Positions 8,833 through 18,338 of a DNA stretch of 64,000 nucleotides are shown piece by piece. The notes below the pieces were generated by a model. The model was given only the letters and a program-made list of their open reading frames with translations. It did no database searches and was not told where the DNA came from. Each line of letters opens with the position of its first letter. Positions within the stretch are counted from its first letter, which is position 1. A program made the position numbers and the translations under genes. This DNA is from Bin25 sp965221765 (lineage in GTDB: Bacteria; Bacteroidota; Bacteroidia; Flavobacteriales; Flavobacteriaceae): positions 2,666,001-2,730,000 of the forward strand of contig OZ244911.1 in the NCBI GenBank assembly GCA_965221765.1, written 5' to 3'.

Positions 8833-9126
8833 TTATCAATTTAGATATTTGAATCAATTTTTTGGTTTCCACTTCATTTTACTCACAATCCTAATTATCC
8901 TATTAAAATTTGATTATGAAAATACACCAAAACAACCATTAAATCAATCACTCAAAGTCCCTTCAAGAACTCTTTAAATATGGGATTTATCAATGTTTGA
9001 AAATCACTTTCTTTTATCGCTTTAATTTTTTAATGCCATTTTGAAACTAAATTTAAAGGGATGACCTCATCAGTCAAAACTTTGAAGTTCTGTGCATTGT
9101 TTTTATATTAGTGCTCTAAAATAATA

Positions 9127-10104
9127 ATGGATAGAAGACGTTTTTTTACTACCGCTTCACTAGGAGGTGGATTATTTTTGGTCCACCCACAATTGTTTTC
9201 TAACTCTTCGATTAACTCAACAAAAATTCAATCCATAATAAATAAATTTCCAATGGCCATCAGCACATGGAATAATATTCAAGCATCCCAAGTAGCCGGC
9301 GAAAGTTTGGAACAAAATACGGATGCCTTAAGCGCAGCTATTAATGGTGTCGCTGTAGAAGAAGCTAATAAAACCAATCGAACCGTTGGTTATGGTGGAG
9401 CTCCAGATCGGTCAGGAAATGTCACTTTAGATGCTTGCATAATGGATTCTATTGGGAATTGTGGCTCAGTCATGGCAGTTGAAAATATCGTGCATGTTGC
9501 AGCCCTGGCAAGGGATGTTATGGAAAAAACGCCGCATGTCATACTAACGGGCAACGGGGCTCGAAAATTTGCTATTCAACAAGGGTATCAAACTGTTGAC
9601 TTACTAACTTCAGAAAGTCGCCAACTGTGGCTGGAGTGGCTTCAAAAAGAACAATTCAAACCAATCATCAATGCCGAAAATCATGATACCATTGGGATGT
9701 TATGTATCGATAAATCAAACCACATTGCAGGGACTTGTTCAACCAGTGGTTTGGCCTATAAAATGGAAGGCCGTGTTGGTGATTCACCAATCATAGGATC
9801 GGGTCTTTATATCGATAATGAAATTGGTGGTGCCGTAGCCACAGGTGTTGGAGAAGAAGTGATTAAAACTGTCGGAAGTTTTTTAATAGTTGAACTTATC
9901 AGACAAGGATTATCACCTCAAAAAGCTTGTCAAAAAGCCATCGAACGTATTGTTAAAGGACGTAAAAACTTAGATTTTCAAGTAGCTTATTTAGCTGTAG
10001 ATAAAAAAGGAGATATCGGAGCATATTCTATTCATAAAGGATTTACATATGCACGATATATAAATGGTCAAACAAAAGAATTGATATCCGATTCTGTTTA
10101 TTGA
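9127..10104 (+). CDS. Glycosylasparaginase (N4-(beta-N-acetylglucosaminyl)-L-asparaginase), Ntn hydrolase
   Basis: Cleaves the GlcNAc-Asn bond of N-glycoproteins or related beta-aspartyl amides. 325 aa with a twin-arginine-like N-terminus (MDRRRFFTTASLGGGLFLVH), so exported. The family signature is strong: NRTVGYGGAPDRSGNVTLDA, SVMAVENIVHVAALARDVM, the autoproteolytic site HDTIGM at 186-191 (Thr188 becomes the N-terminal nucleophile), then ITGTCSTSG-like AGTCSTSGLAYK and GRVGDSPIIGSGLYIDN. It lies 33 nt before the GMC oxidoreductase gene and may share its transcript. The match is closer to glycosylasparaginases than to isoaspartyl peptidases. Confidence 0.88.
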   Translation: MDRRRFFTTASLGGGLFLVHPQLFSNSSINSTKIQSIINKFPMAISTWNNIQASQVAGESLEQNTDALSAAINGVAVEEANKTNRTVGYGGAPDRSGNVTLDACIMDSIGNCGSVMAVENIVHVAALARDVMEKTPHVILTGNGARKFAIQQGYQTVDLLTSESRQLWLEWLQKEQFKPIINAENHDTIGMLCIDKSNHIAGTCSTSGLAYKMEGRVGDSPIIGSGLYIDNEIGGAVATGVGEEVIKTVGSFLIVELIRQGLSPQKACQKAIERIVKGRKNLDFQVAYLAVDKKGDIGAYSIHKGFTYARYINGQTKELISDSVY

Positions 10105-10137
10105 AAAGACCTAATTCACACTTAATTCAAAATTAAA

Positions 10138-11853
10138 ATGCAAATCATTGAACAATCAGAACAGTACGATGTGATCGTGGTGGGATCGGGTGCTGGCGGG
10201 GGGATGTCTACCAAAATTCTATCAGATGCAGGGTTGAAAGTAGCTGTTATAGAGGCAGGCCCTTATTTTGATCCAAAAGATCCCGTCACTCAAACCCAAT
10301 GGAAGTGGCCTTGGGAATCACCAAGACGTGGAGCTGGTACAAGAAGAGTATTTGGTGATTACGATATGGCTTATGGAGGATGGGAAATTGAAGGAGAACC
10401 TTACAACCACATCGATGGCACTAATTTTAGTTGGTTTCGATCTCGTATGCTCGGAGGGCGAACCAATCACTGGGGAAGGATTTCACTTCGGTTTGGTCCA
10501 CGTGATTTTAAAGTAAAGGACAAAGATGGATTGGGAGAAAACTGGCCTATTGGCTACCAAGATGTCAAACCCTATTATGATAAAGTTGATAAACTCATTG
10601 GAATTTTTGGATCTAAAGAAGGATTGGAAAACGAACCCGATGGGTTTTTTCTTCCCCCACCAAAACCTCGATTACACGAATTATATTATAAGAGAGGCGC
10701 TGAAAAATCAGGGGTTAAAGTAATACCATCAAGACTCTCTATATTAACCAAACGCATTAATAACCAACGAGGAGTATGTGTATATTGTGGACAATGTGAA
10801 CGTTCTTGTAATCTGTATGCAGATTTTTCATCTGGTTCTTGTTTGATTTTTCCAGCTCAAAATTCTAATGGACAAGTTCATCTCTATGTCAATAGTATGG
10901 TCCGCGAAATCACTACTGATCAAAACAATAAAGCCACCGGTGTTATTTATATCAATAAAGAAGATCGTAAAGAATATGCATTGAAAGCAAGAGTAGTTGT
11001 TTTAGCAGCCTCAGCCTGTTCTACAGCGAGAATTTTATTAAATTCAAAAAGTAAAAAGAATCCCAATGGATTAGGAAATAGCAGTGGTTTAGTAGGTCAT
11101 TATCTTCACGATTCAACCGGTTCAGACAGAGGTGCATTTGTTCCAGAAATGATGAATAGAAAATTCTATAATGAAGATGGCGTCGGTGGGTTGCATGTAT
11201 ATTCTCCATGGTGGTTGGATAATAAAACCCTTGATTTTCCACGTGGATACCATATTGAAGTTTGGGGTGGACTACGCATGCCTATTTATGGAACTGGATT
11301 CAATCCCAATAGCCTCAATGAACACCTAGGATTGCGTGTTGGAGGGTATGGTAATGGTCTACGGGAAGATGTCAAACGATTTTATGGTTCAGTCATTGTT
11401 ATGGCGGGAAGAGGAGAATCGGTTGCCATGAAAGATAATTATTGTGAAATTGATCCAACCACTGTTGATGAATTCGGAATACCTGTTTTAAGATTTCATT
11501 ATAAGTGGTCCGATTATGAACGAAAGCAAGCCAAGCACATGCATGATACTTTTGAAGAAATCACACACAATTTTGGTGGAATCCCTTTAGGGGAAAAACC
11601 TTCTTCCGGAGATTTTGGATTATTACCGCCCGGGGCTATCATTCACGAAGTAGGGACTACTCGAATGGGAAATAATCCAAAAGAGTCTGTAACCAATCAA
11701 TACCAACAATTACATGATGTTGATAATGTTTTTATAACTGATGCAGGACCTTTTGTATCGCAGGCAGATAAAAATCCAACATGGACTATTTTAGCCCTGG
11801 CTTGGCGATCATCTGATTATCTTATCGATCAATTAAAAAAACAAAATATTTAA
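10138..11853 (+). CDS. GMC family FAD-dependent oxidoreductase (large subunit)
   Basis: 571 aa. The FAD Rossmann motif VVGSGAGGGMSTKILSDAG is at the N-terminus, then a GMC signature region around RSRMLGGRTNHWGRISLR, a CVYCGQCERSC cysteine cluster near residue 218 (typical of gluconate/sugar dehydrogenase large subunits), and the C-terminal NPTWTILALAWRSSDYL. No signal peptide is seen; export would depend on the partner protein. It is translated 2 nt ahead of a gluconate 2-dehydrogenase subunit 3 gene, so the two form a membrane- or periplasm-associated sugar/polyol dehydrogenase. The substrate cannot be read from sequence. No cytochrome c subunit gene is adjacent. Confidence 0.92.
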   Translation: MQIIEQSEQYDVIVVGSGAGGGMSTKILSDAGLKVAVIEAGPYFDPKDPVTQTQWKWPWESPRRGAGTRRVFGDYDMAYGGWEIEGEPYNHIDGTNFSWFRSRMLGGRTNHWGRISLRFGPRDFKVKDKDGLGENWPIGYQDVKPYYDKVDKLIGIFGSKEGLENEPDGFFLPPPKPRLHELYYKRGAEKSGVKVIPSRLSILTKRINNQRGVCVYCGQCERSCNLYADFSSGSCLIFPAQNSNGQVHLYVNSMVREITTDQNNKATGVIYINKEDRKEYALKARVVVLAASACSTARILLNSKSKKNPNGLGNSSGLVGHYLHDSTGSDRGAFVPEMMNRKFYNEDGVGGLHVYSPWWLDNKTLDFPRGYHIEVWGGLRMPIYGTGFNPNSLNEHLGLRVGGYGNGLREDVKRFYGSVIVMAGRGESVAMKDNYCEIDPTTVDEFGIPVLRFHYKWSDYERKQAKHMHDTFEEITHNFGGIPLGEKPSSGDFGLLPPGAIIHEVGTTRMGNNPKESVTNQYQQLHDVDNVFITDAGPFVSQADKNPTWTILALAWRSSDYLIDQLKKQNI

Positions 11854-11855
11854 CC

Positions 11856-12551
11856 ATGGACAGAAGAGAAAGTATTCGCTCATTAGTTTTAGGATCACTC
11901 GCCGGTTCTATTCTATTAGAAAGTTGTTCCAATGGCAATACAGAAGAACTCGTTGATAAAATTTGGGAGTATCAATATGGTAGAACTCCCCAAGAACTCG
12001 AAATTGATCACAAATTATTGAAAGAACAGTTTTTTGAAGCTTCTGAAATTCAAATGATTACCACACTTTCTGAATTGATTTTACCTCCTACTTCTCAAGG
12101 AACTATTCAACAAGCCAAAGTTCCTGAATTCATAGAGTTTATAGTTAAAGATTATGCCCCTTTTCAATTAACCATCAGAGGAGGTTTGATGTGGCTGAAT
12201 AATTATTGCAACAGAGCCTATGGTACCAATTTTATGAACTCTACAGAACAACATCAAAAACAATTATTGGATCAAATTGCTTATCCTGACCTAGACGCTA
12301 AACAACAAAAATTTGAAGTAAACTTTTTTAGTCTTATGAGAAATCTAGTGGTAACAGGATATTTTACATCTCAAGTCGGCATTCAAGAACTTGGTTATGT
12401 TGGTAATATCCCCAATTCATGGGATGGTGTTCCCAATGATATTTTGGAAAAACATGGATTTTCTTATGATGATTGGTCTGATAAATTTCATGATTCTTCA
12501 AAATCATATGTACTAGCAGAATGGGATGACGATGGTAATTTGATTTCTTGA
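11856..12551 (+). CDS. Gluconate 2-dehydrogenase subunit 3 family protein
   Basis: 231 aa small subunit of the GMC dehydrogenase encoded just upstream (2-nt spacing). The N-terminus MDRRESIRSLVLGSLAGSIL resembles a Tat signal and is followed by LLESCSNG, a possible lipobox at Cys24, so the complex is probably exported and perhaps anchored. The family motif region EASEIQMITTLSELILPPT followed by VPEFIEFIVKDYAP is clear. It probably chaperones or anchors the catalytic subunit and passes electrons to the respiratory chain through an unidentified carrier. Confidence 0.88.
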   Translation: MDRRESIRSLVLGSLAGSILLESCSNGNTEELVDKIWEYQYGRTPQELEIDHKLLKEQFFEASEIQMITTLSELILPPTSQGTIQQAKVPEFIEFIVKDYAPFQLTIRGGLMWLNNYCNRAYGTNFMNSTEQHQKQLLDQIAYPDLDAKQQKFEVNFFSLMRNLVVTGYFTSQVGIQELGYVGNIPNSWDGVPNDILEKHGFSYDDWSDKFHDSSKSYVLAEWDDDGNLIS

Positions 12552-13279
12552 ACTATTTTTTATTCAATAAAACAGTTTATGAAACAGTATATTTAGGTGC
12601 TTTAAGAACAAACTAAGGTCCGTTTAATTCAATCGAAAATAATATTATTGGGATAACTCAAAAGAAGTTTACTCTATATGTTCTAAAATTAGAAGTGGTT
12701 TGAACTACACCCAATAAGAACTTATAATGCCTAGTTCAAAGTAATTCACCATATCATTGATAACACCAAAATTCAAGCAGTTCAAGTGCTGTGATCGGGA
12801 TTGCTAATCAATGCAAAATTACCATTTTGAGGAATAAAAAATTAGAAAACCCATTGGTAAAAGCATTGCTTGGCAAGTCGAACAAATCTTTCATTCTCTT
12901 AAAGTTGACTAACCACCAACTAATCCACAACAATGGCAATTTATATTGGTAGAATACTACCCTTAAACCTACCTTTCTGCATAGAAATTGATTCAATCTT
13001 ATTACGGATAAAAGTCGTAAATAGACTTGTCATGTTGCACTAGATCGTTAAACATGGCATTCAAATAAATTCTATTTTTCAAAAATTAAATGACCTTGGT
13101 CCATTAAAAAAGAAATGGCATGTGACTTAGAAGATGTTTTAAGTTATGGAACATCTTGTTTTTTATGGATACTAAAGAAAATCTATCAATCACTTTTCCC
13201 TAGCGGCCTAGATCGTTCATGAATAATACCCTTAGTCAAAACAAAAAATCAATATAAGCAAACTATTAAATTATTACAT
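12552..13279. other. Intergenic, eroded; holds one solo IS30-type end
   Basis: About 730 bp without an intact gene. A 62-codon minus-strand frame (12808-12996) has no family features. The only structured element is the 26-bp near-palindrome at 13031-13056, listed separately. The rest looks like decayed DNA. Confidence 0.4.
13031..13056 (-). repeat. Solo 26-bp near-palindromic element end
   Basis: Read on the minus strand it begins CATGTTTAAC and ends CTAGTGCAACATG. It differs only in the centre and one base of the left arm from the left terminal repeat of the IS30-like element at 60327-60352. No transposase sequence adjoins it. Confidence 0.75.
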
Positions 13280-14026
13280 ATGACAATGCATCCACTGATA
13301 GGTGAACTAGTCGGCACTTTTTTTCTAGTTTTATTGGGAACAGGCGTGGTAGCCAATGTATTATTAAATAAAACAAAAGCTAACCATCAAACCCCGTGGT
13401 TATTAATCACATGCGCATGGGGATTGGCTGTTTTTGTTGGTGTTTATGTTTCAGCCCCTTCATCTGGAGCCCATATCAATCCTGCAGTAACGTTAGGATT
13501 GGCTATTGCGGGTAAATTTTCATGGAACCTGGTCCCAGGATATTTTCTAGCTCAACTACTAGGAGCCATGATCGGAAGTTGGGTGGCTTATTTAGTTTAT
13601 ATCGATCATTATAAAATAACCAATAATGAAGAAATTATTCGATTGAGTTTTTTTACGGCACCAGCTATTCGAAAATTTTCAAATAATTTCTTTTCAGAAT
13701 TTATTGGTACGTTCGTATTGGTTCTTGGTATATTATTTATAGCTAGTCCTTCACTACATATTTCGGATGTTAAAGTCATCAATTTTGGATTGGGTTCGAT
13801 TGACGCTCTCCCGGTAGCTTTATTGGTTTGGGTCATCGGTATGGGATTAGGGGGTACCACCGGATATGCAATCAATCCAGCACGCGATTTGGGACCAAGA
13901 TTGATTTATCAATTGATTCCCCGTAAAAACAAAAACGCCGATTGGGAATATAGCTGGATTCCCATAATAGGACCATTATCTGGTGGATTAATTGGTTCTT
14001 TGACCTATTTAGCTCTGACCGGATAA
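13280..14026 (+). CDS. MIP family channel (aquaglyceroporin)
   Basis: 248 aa, six predicted membrane spans. Both pore signatures are present: SGAHINPAVTLGLA and YAINPARDLGPRL. Asp directly after the second NPAR is the usual mark of glycerol facilitators rather than strict water channels. The N-terminal half reads GELVGTFFLVLLGTGVVANV. It would sit in the inner membrane and pass glycerol or other small polyols. No glycerol kinase is nearby. The start at 13280 (ATG ACA ATG) could equally be the second ATG. Confidence 0.9.
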   Translation: MTMHPLIGELVGTFFLVLLGTGVVANVLLNKTKANHQTPWLLITCAWGLAVFVGVYVSAPSSGAHINPAVTLGLAIAGKFSWNLVPGYFLAQLLGAMIGSWVAYLVYIDHYKITNNEEIIRLSFFTAPAIRKFSNNFFSEFIGTFVLVLGILFIASPSLHISDVKVINFGLGSIDALPVALLVWVIGMGLGGTTGYAINPARDLGPRLIYQLIPRKNKNADWEYSWIPIIGPLSGGLIGSLTYLALTG

Positions 14027-14054
14027 ACTCTAAAAACAAAATCTTCAAAAAACT

Positions 14055-15623
14055 TTATTTAGCAGTATTTACTGATCTTGTTTCTCTAATAACTGTGATT
14101 TTGATGTGACCTGGATAGGTCATTTCTGATTGGATTTTTCGACTCAATGAAGCTGATAGTTCATGAATTTGCAAATCATCCACTTCACTGCTTTCAACAA
14201 ATACTCTCAATTCTCTACCTGCATGTATTGCATAAGCTTTGGTCACACCACGAAATGTATAACAAACATCTTCTAATTCTTTTAATCTATGAAGATAATT
14301 TTCTTGTAATTGAGATCTTGCACCAGGACGAGCTCCCGATATGGCATCACAAACTTGGACAATTGGAGAGATCGAATTGGTCATTTCAATTTCATCATGA
14401 TGTGCACCTATGGCATTGCAAATAACTTCTGATTCACCATATTTTTCAGCCCATTTCATCCCCAACAAAGCATGTGATAATTCATTCTCTGTTTCAGGCA
14501 CTTTACCCACATCATGGAGTAATCCAGCTCTTTTGGCTTGCTTGACATTTAGACCTAGTTCTGCAGCCATAATCCCACATAATCTCGATACTTCTTTAGA
14601 ATGGTGTAATAGATTTTGACCATAAGAAGATCTAAATCTCATTCTCCCGATATAACGAACCAATTCTGGATGAACCCCATGAATATTCAAATCGATAAGA
14701 GTTCTTTTGCCATATTCAATGATTTGATTTTCAATGTTTTTAGTCACCTTTTTGACGACATCCTCTATTCTCGCTGGATGAATTCGCCCATCATTGACTA
14801 GTCGACTGAGTGATTCTCTTGCAATCTCACGTCTGACCGGATCAAAACATGAAAGCAAAATAGCTTCTGGGGTATCATCAATAACTAAATCTACCCCAGT
14901 GATTTCTTCAAGTGCTCTTATATTTCTACCTTCTCTTCCAATGATTCTTCCTTTGATTTGATCGGATTCTAAATGAAACACGGTCACACTCTTCTCTATA
15001 GATTCTTCAACTCCAACACGTTGGATGGTATCAATAATGATTTTTTGAGCCTCTTTTTCTACCGATAATTTTGCTTCTTCAATGGCATCTAAATAATATT
15101 TTTCTGCCTCATTATGAGCATTTTCTTTGAGTTGTTCCCTTAGTTCTTTTTCAATTTCCTCAACCGAAAGGTTACTGATTTCAATTAATTTTTCTAAATG
15201 CTCTTTTTTAGCATTTTCAACAGTTTGTAATTCTTTTTTATAAAAAACTGCTTGTTGATCGATGATTCGAGTTCTAGATTCAAGCCTTTTTTGATGTTCT
15301 CTGTTCTTTCTTAGCTGATTTTTAACAACTAGTTCTTTTGATCGAATTCTATTTTCTGCCTCATTGAATTTTTTTCGAATCTGACTTTCTTTTGTGGATA
15401 AATGTTTTTCTTTTTCAATCACTCGGCGGTTAAAATTTTCCTGAAGCTTTATGTTTTCTTCTTTGGCTTGAAAGAGCATATCTTTCTTAAGTTTTTCGGC
15501 CTCAAGCTCTGCTTTGGCCAATAAACGTCTACGTTTCCCCATATGCAATTGTCCACTTAAAATATATCCCATTAGGATTGCTCCAAATCCTATGATTACT
15601 TGAGTTATTAAACTTGTCGTCAT
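14055..15623 (-). CDS. rny: Ribonuclease Y
   Basis: Endoribonuclease initiating mRNA decay at the inner membrane. 522 aa, normal length. Order: N-terminal membrane anchor (VIIGFGAILMGYILSG), a long charged coiled coil (about residues 35-200), the KH domain with GRIIGREGRNIRALEEITGV, and the HD phosphohydrolase domain with GLLHDVGK and the following ALLGMKWAEKYGE, HHDE motifs. It lies downstream of zapA and the candidate small RNA on the same strand. Confidence 0.96.
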   Translation of the reverse strand: MTTSLITQVIIGFGAILMGYILSGQLHMGKRRRLLAKAELEAEKLKKDMLFQAKEENIKLQENFNRRVIEKEKHLSTKESQIRKKFNEAENRIRSKELVVKNQLRKNREHQKRLESRTRIIDQQAVFYKKELQTVENAKKEHLEKLIEISNLSVEEIEKELREQLKENAHNEAEKYYLDAIEEAKLSVEKEAQKIIIDTIQRVGVEESIEKSVTVFHLESDQIKGRIIGREGRNIRALEEITGVDLVIDDTPEAILLSCFDPVRREIARESLSRLVNDGRIHPARIEDVVKKVTKNIENQIIEYGKRTLIDLNIHGVHPELVRYIGRMRFRSSYGQNLLHHSKEVSRLCGIMAAELGLNVKQAKRAGLLHDVGKVPETENELSHALLGMKWAEKYGESEVICNAIGAHHDEIEMTNSISPIVQVCDAISGARPGARSQLQENYLHRLKELEDVCYTFRGVTKAYAIHAGRELRVFVESSEVDDLQIHELSASLSRKIQSEMTYPGHIKITVIRETRSVNTAK

Positions 15624-15644
15624 TATAAAATTTCATTAATTATT

Positions 15645-15830
15645 AAAAAAAAAAGCCCATACTAGCGACACTTTATAAACTCCTTTTAAAAAGGTTTAGG
15701 GCTAAATAGACCGTCGAAAATCTGGGCTTACTAATGGCCAGCGCACTCTAATGTCTATACTTACCCTTTTGAATTAATTTTTGTTGAGTTTATATGACTC
15801 TACTAATACAGGCAGTATTATTTCGCTATG
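15645..15830 (-). ncRNA. Candidate structured RNA between zapA and rny (possibly 6S-like)
   Basis: On the minus strand the gap between zapA and rny contains several stems: TAATAC-TGCCT-GTATTA near the 5' side, GAGT/ACTC, a GGT(CTA)TTTA-GCCC-TAAACC hairpin, CCTTTT-TA-AAAGG, and a long-range closing pair AAGCCCA (15729-15723) with TGGGCTT (15659-15653). The closing stem runs directly into a T10 tract and so forms a terminator. This much structure with a terminator and no reading frame suggests a stable RNA. In E. coli the 6S RNA gene follows zapA, which makes a 6S-like RNA a reasonable guess, but I cannot confirm the family. Boundaries are approximate and no TAnnTTTG promoter is seen. Confidence 0.5.
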
Positions 15831-15838
15831 TAAAGAAC

Positions 15839-16156
15839 CTAATCGACTTTCATATGAAAGTCAATTTTGCTTATTAAGGCCTCAACAACATGGTTGATAC
15901 CTTGATTTTCTTTTTGTTTTTTGTCAACTGTTTTTAAATCTTTTTCTATAACCCCTTGATTTTTTGTAACCATTAATTGTAAGGCTAACATAGCTAAACT
16001 ATCTTGTTTGTCTTTAATGGAATGCTTTCCTTCAATCGTTAAAAGTTGTTTATTGATTCGATTAACCGCCTCTTTAAGAAAAGATTCTTGTTCTGAACTA
16101 GCATTTACTGGGTAAACTCTGCCACCTATAACTAATTTAATCTCTTGATAATTCAT
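15839..16156 (-). CDS. zapA: Cell division protein ZapA
   Basis: 105 aa. The ZapA core is visible: IKLVIGGRVYPVNASSEQES, FLKEAVNRINKQL, then DSLAMLALQLMVTKN, ending in a coiled coil. ZapA bundles FtsZ filaments at midcell. The start overlaps the stop of the preceding coiled-coil gene (ATGA), so the two are translationally coupled. The last codons contain a perfect 18-bp palindrome (15845-15862, GACTTTCATATGAAAGTC) that could form a small hairpin at the gene end. Confidence 0.88.
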   Translation of the reverse strand: MNYQEIKLVIGGRVYPVNASSEQESFLKEAVNRINKQLLTIEGKHSIKDKQDSLAMLALQLMVTKNQGVIEKDLKTVDKKQKENQGINHVVEALISKIDFHMKVD

Positions 16157-16464
16157 CCCATTGTTTGAAATGTTATCTTAGAAAAGTCTTCAATACATTG
16201 ATCAACTTGTTGAATTATTTGACTCAATCGAGCTTTTGTTTTTGATGTGTTTTTTTCACTGCCTTCGAAAAGTTGTGCATCATTGCTTATCAAACTCGTG
16301 ATTTGAATGGTTTCCAATTCATTCCTTAGTGAACTATTTTCTGCAATCAAATTTTTATTTTCTAATGACAAATCATCTAATTGTCTCTTTTGAACTGCCA
16401 TCAAATCTAACAACTGATTCACTTTATTTGTTAATACCTTTAGATTTTCTGGGACTGTTGACAC
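16153..16464 (-). CDS. Small coiled-coil protein upstream of ZapA
   Basis: 103 aa from a GTG start. The middle is a heptad coiled coil (LTNKVNQLLDLMAVQKRQLD, then LSLENKNLIAENSSLRNEL). No enzyme motif. Short coiled-coil proteins coupled to zapA are common in Bacteroidota, and the layout recalls ZapB as a ZapA partner, but a ZapB function is only an inference from context. It overlaps zapA by 4 nt and must be co-translated with it. Confidence 0.75.
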   Translation of the reverse strand: MSTVPENLKVLTNKVNQLLDLMAVQKRQLDDLSLENKNLIAENSSLRNELETIQITSLISNDAQLFEGSEKNTSKTKARLSQIIQQVDQCIEDFSKITFQTMG

Positions 16465-16625
16465 TTAATTCAATTAACCTTGAACTAAAACAAAGATAAT
16501 CAAAAAGGAGATCAAAATTTTTCTAATTTATTTTCTTCGAATATGATGAGAATAGAAATTATATTGATAATACATCTTTTGATAAAAATTAAAAACCATG
16601 GCTTTACATTTACGGTTTTATATTT

Positions 16626-18338
16626 TTGATTAAACCTAAAGTGGTGAGAACATTAAGAAAAATTTTTTATAAGGTTGGTTTATTTCTATCTTGGAGTTTG
16701 CCAACCGTTATTTTGGGACAATCATTTAACGGATATGTATCTCCTTTGGATATTCCCATCGCTGTTTCTGGGACCTTTTCCGAATACCGAAAAACTCATT
16801 TTCATGCTGGCCTCGATATGCGAACCAATGGTGAAAAAGGATTGAATATTTATAGTGTTAGTAGTGGATGGGTCAGCAGAATAAGAGTCAGCACTAGTGG
16901 TTATGGAAAAGTATTATATGTCACTCATGATGATGGGTATATTGCGGTGTATGCTCATTTAGATAAATTTTCAGATGCCATACAAAAATTTGTTAAAAAT
17001 CAACAATATGCCAAAAAACAATTTGAAGTAAATCTCTATCCAAAAAAAAATAGTATTCCCGTCACTGTTGGAGAATTAATTGGTTATTCTGGAAATACGG
17101 GATCATCCCTTGGGGCTCACTTGCATTTTGAGATTAGAAATCCAAATAATATCCCTATAAATCCTCTAAAACTTCCTTATTTTGTTGGTGATACGATCCC
17201 ACCCATTATTTCTGAAATCATGATTTATAGTCATCATAAGGATGGATTGTATCGACAACGCCTAGATTTTGAAGAAACTGACGTTCCTCACAAAATGTAC
17301 TTGGTAGATTCGGTCCGAGCTCTTGGGCCTATCAGCTTGGGGATTCAAATGCATGACCGTTCAAATTTAAGCGCCAATGTCAATGGAGTGTATAGTGTAG
17401 ACTTATTAAAACATGACCAATCCATTTTTAGTTATCAGTTTGACCAAATTCAATTTTCTGATAGGAACTATATCAATTTAATGATTGATTATCCTTTATA
17501 TCGTCTAGATAATCAACGTATACAAAGACTCTTTAAACATCCTTTAAATAATGTATCGGTTTGGAAAGATCTGGATGATGGAATCATCGATATCCAAGAA
17601 AAGGATTCCGTTCCTATAAAACTTATAATTAAAGATTACCATCAAAATATGTCAATTATCAAAATAAATATCATCGGGGGTTCTCCACAAAATAATTTGA
17701 CAAGTGTCCATCCAATACATGAAAATGGTATTCCCATAAATAGATTTGAATCCTATCAATTTGATTTTGATTCAATACATGTCGAATTTCCAAAAAACAC
17801 ATTTTTTGATGATGTAGTGCTAGATATCCAACGGTGGAACCACACCATCGATTTAGGAACCGATGCATTTGCAGTTCAAAATTCTTTTAAAATTTCTTTT
17901 GCCCTAGATTCATTACAATTAGAAAATAAAGAGCAATTTTTCATCGCTAAACTTCAAGAAGATCAACAAAAGCCATCTTTTGTTTCAGCCTATAAAGATG
18001 GAACCCAAATCTCTACCAAAATTAGAGAATTAGGAACCTATACGATTCTGAGTGATCAGTCTCCACCAATAATTGAACCCATCAATATTTTTGAAAGAAA
18101 AAACATGGGACTAGAAAAAAACATACAACTACGAGTTACAGATGATAATGGTTCCATATTATCTTATCATGGAACCATTGACGGTCAATGGGCATTATTC
18201 GAATATGAGCCCAAAGAGGATCTATTGATTTTTGATTTTTCAGATATCCAACTTTCTACTGGAGAACATTTGTTAGAAATTTCAGTTATAGATCAAGTAG
18301 GAAATCAAACCAAAAGATCTATTAACTTTACCATTTAA
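16626..18338 (+). CDS. M23 family (LytM-type) peptidoglycan endopeptidase
   Basis: 570 aa, exported: hydrophobic segment VGLFLSWSLPTVILGQ after a basic N-terminus (TTG start; no usable ATG). The zinc site is complete: HFHAGLDMRT (H, D), then SGNTGSSLGAHLHFEIR (HxH). The catalytic domain lies at about residues 40-190, earlier than in most M23 proteins. The remaining 380 residues look like beta-sandwich domains (for example NQTKRSINFTI at the end) and probably target the enzyme to the wall or the outer membrane. Role: peptidoglycan remodelling in the periplasm. Confidence 0.9.
   Translation: MIKPKVVRTLRKIFYKVGLFLSWSLPTVILGQSFNGYVSPLDIPIAVSGTFSEYRKTHFHAGLDMRTNGEKGLNIYSVSSGWVSRIRVSTSGYGKVLYVTHDDGYIAVYAHLDKFSDAIQKFVKNQQYAKKQFEVNLYPKKNSIPVTVGELIGYSGNTGSSLGAHLHFEIRNPNNIPINPLKLPYFVGDTIPPIISEIMIYSHHKDGLYRQRLDFEETDVPHKMYLVDSVRALGPISLGIQMHDRSNLSANVNGVYSVDLLKHDQSIFSYQFDQIQFSDRNYINLMIDYPLYRLDNQRIQRLFKHPLNNVSVWKDLDDGIIDIQEKDSVPIKLIIKDYHQNMSIIKINIIGGSPQNNLTSVHPIHENGIPINRFESYQFDFDSIHVEFPKNTFFDDVVLDIQRWNHTIDLGTDAFAVQNSFKISFALDSLQLENKEQFFIAKLQEDQQKPSFVSAYKDGTQISTKIRELGTYTILSDQSPPIIEPINIFERKNMGLEKNIQLRVTDDNGSILSYHGTIDGQWALFEYEPKEDLLIFDFSDIQLSTGEHLLEISVIDQVGNQTKRSINFTI

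Noticed and set aside
15845..15862. 18-bp palindrome as an operator
   Set aside because: It lies within the last codons of zapA and is more likely a coding coincidence or a small 3' hairpin; no promoter is nearby.
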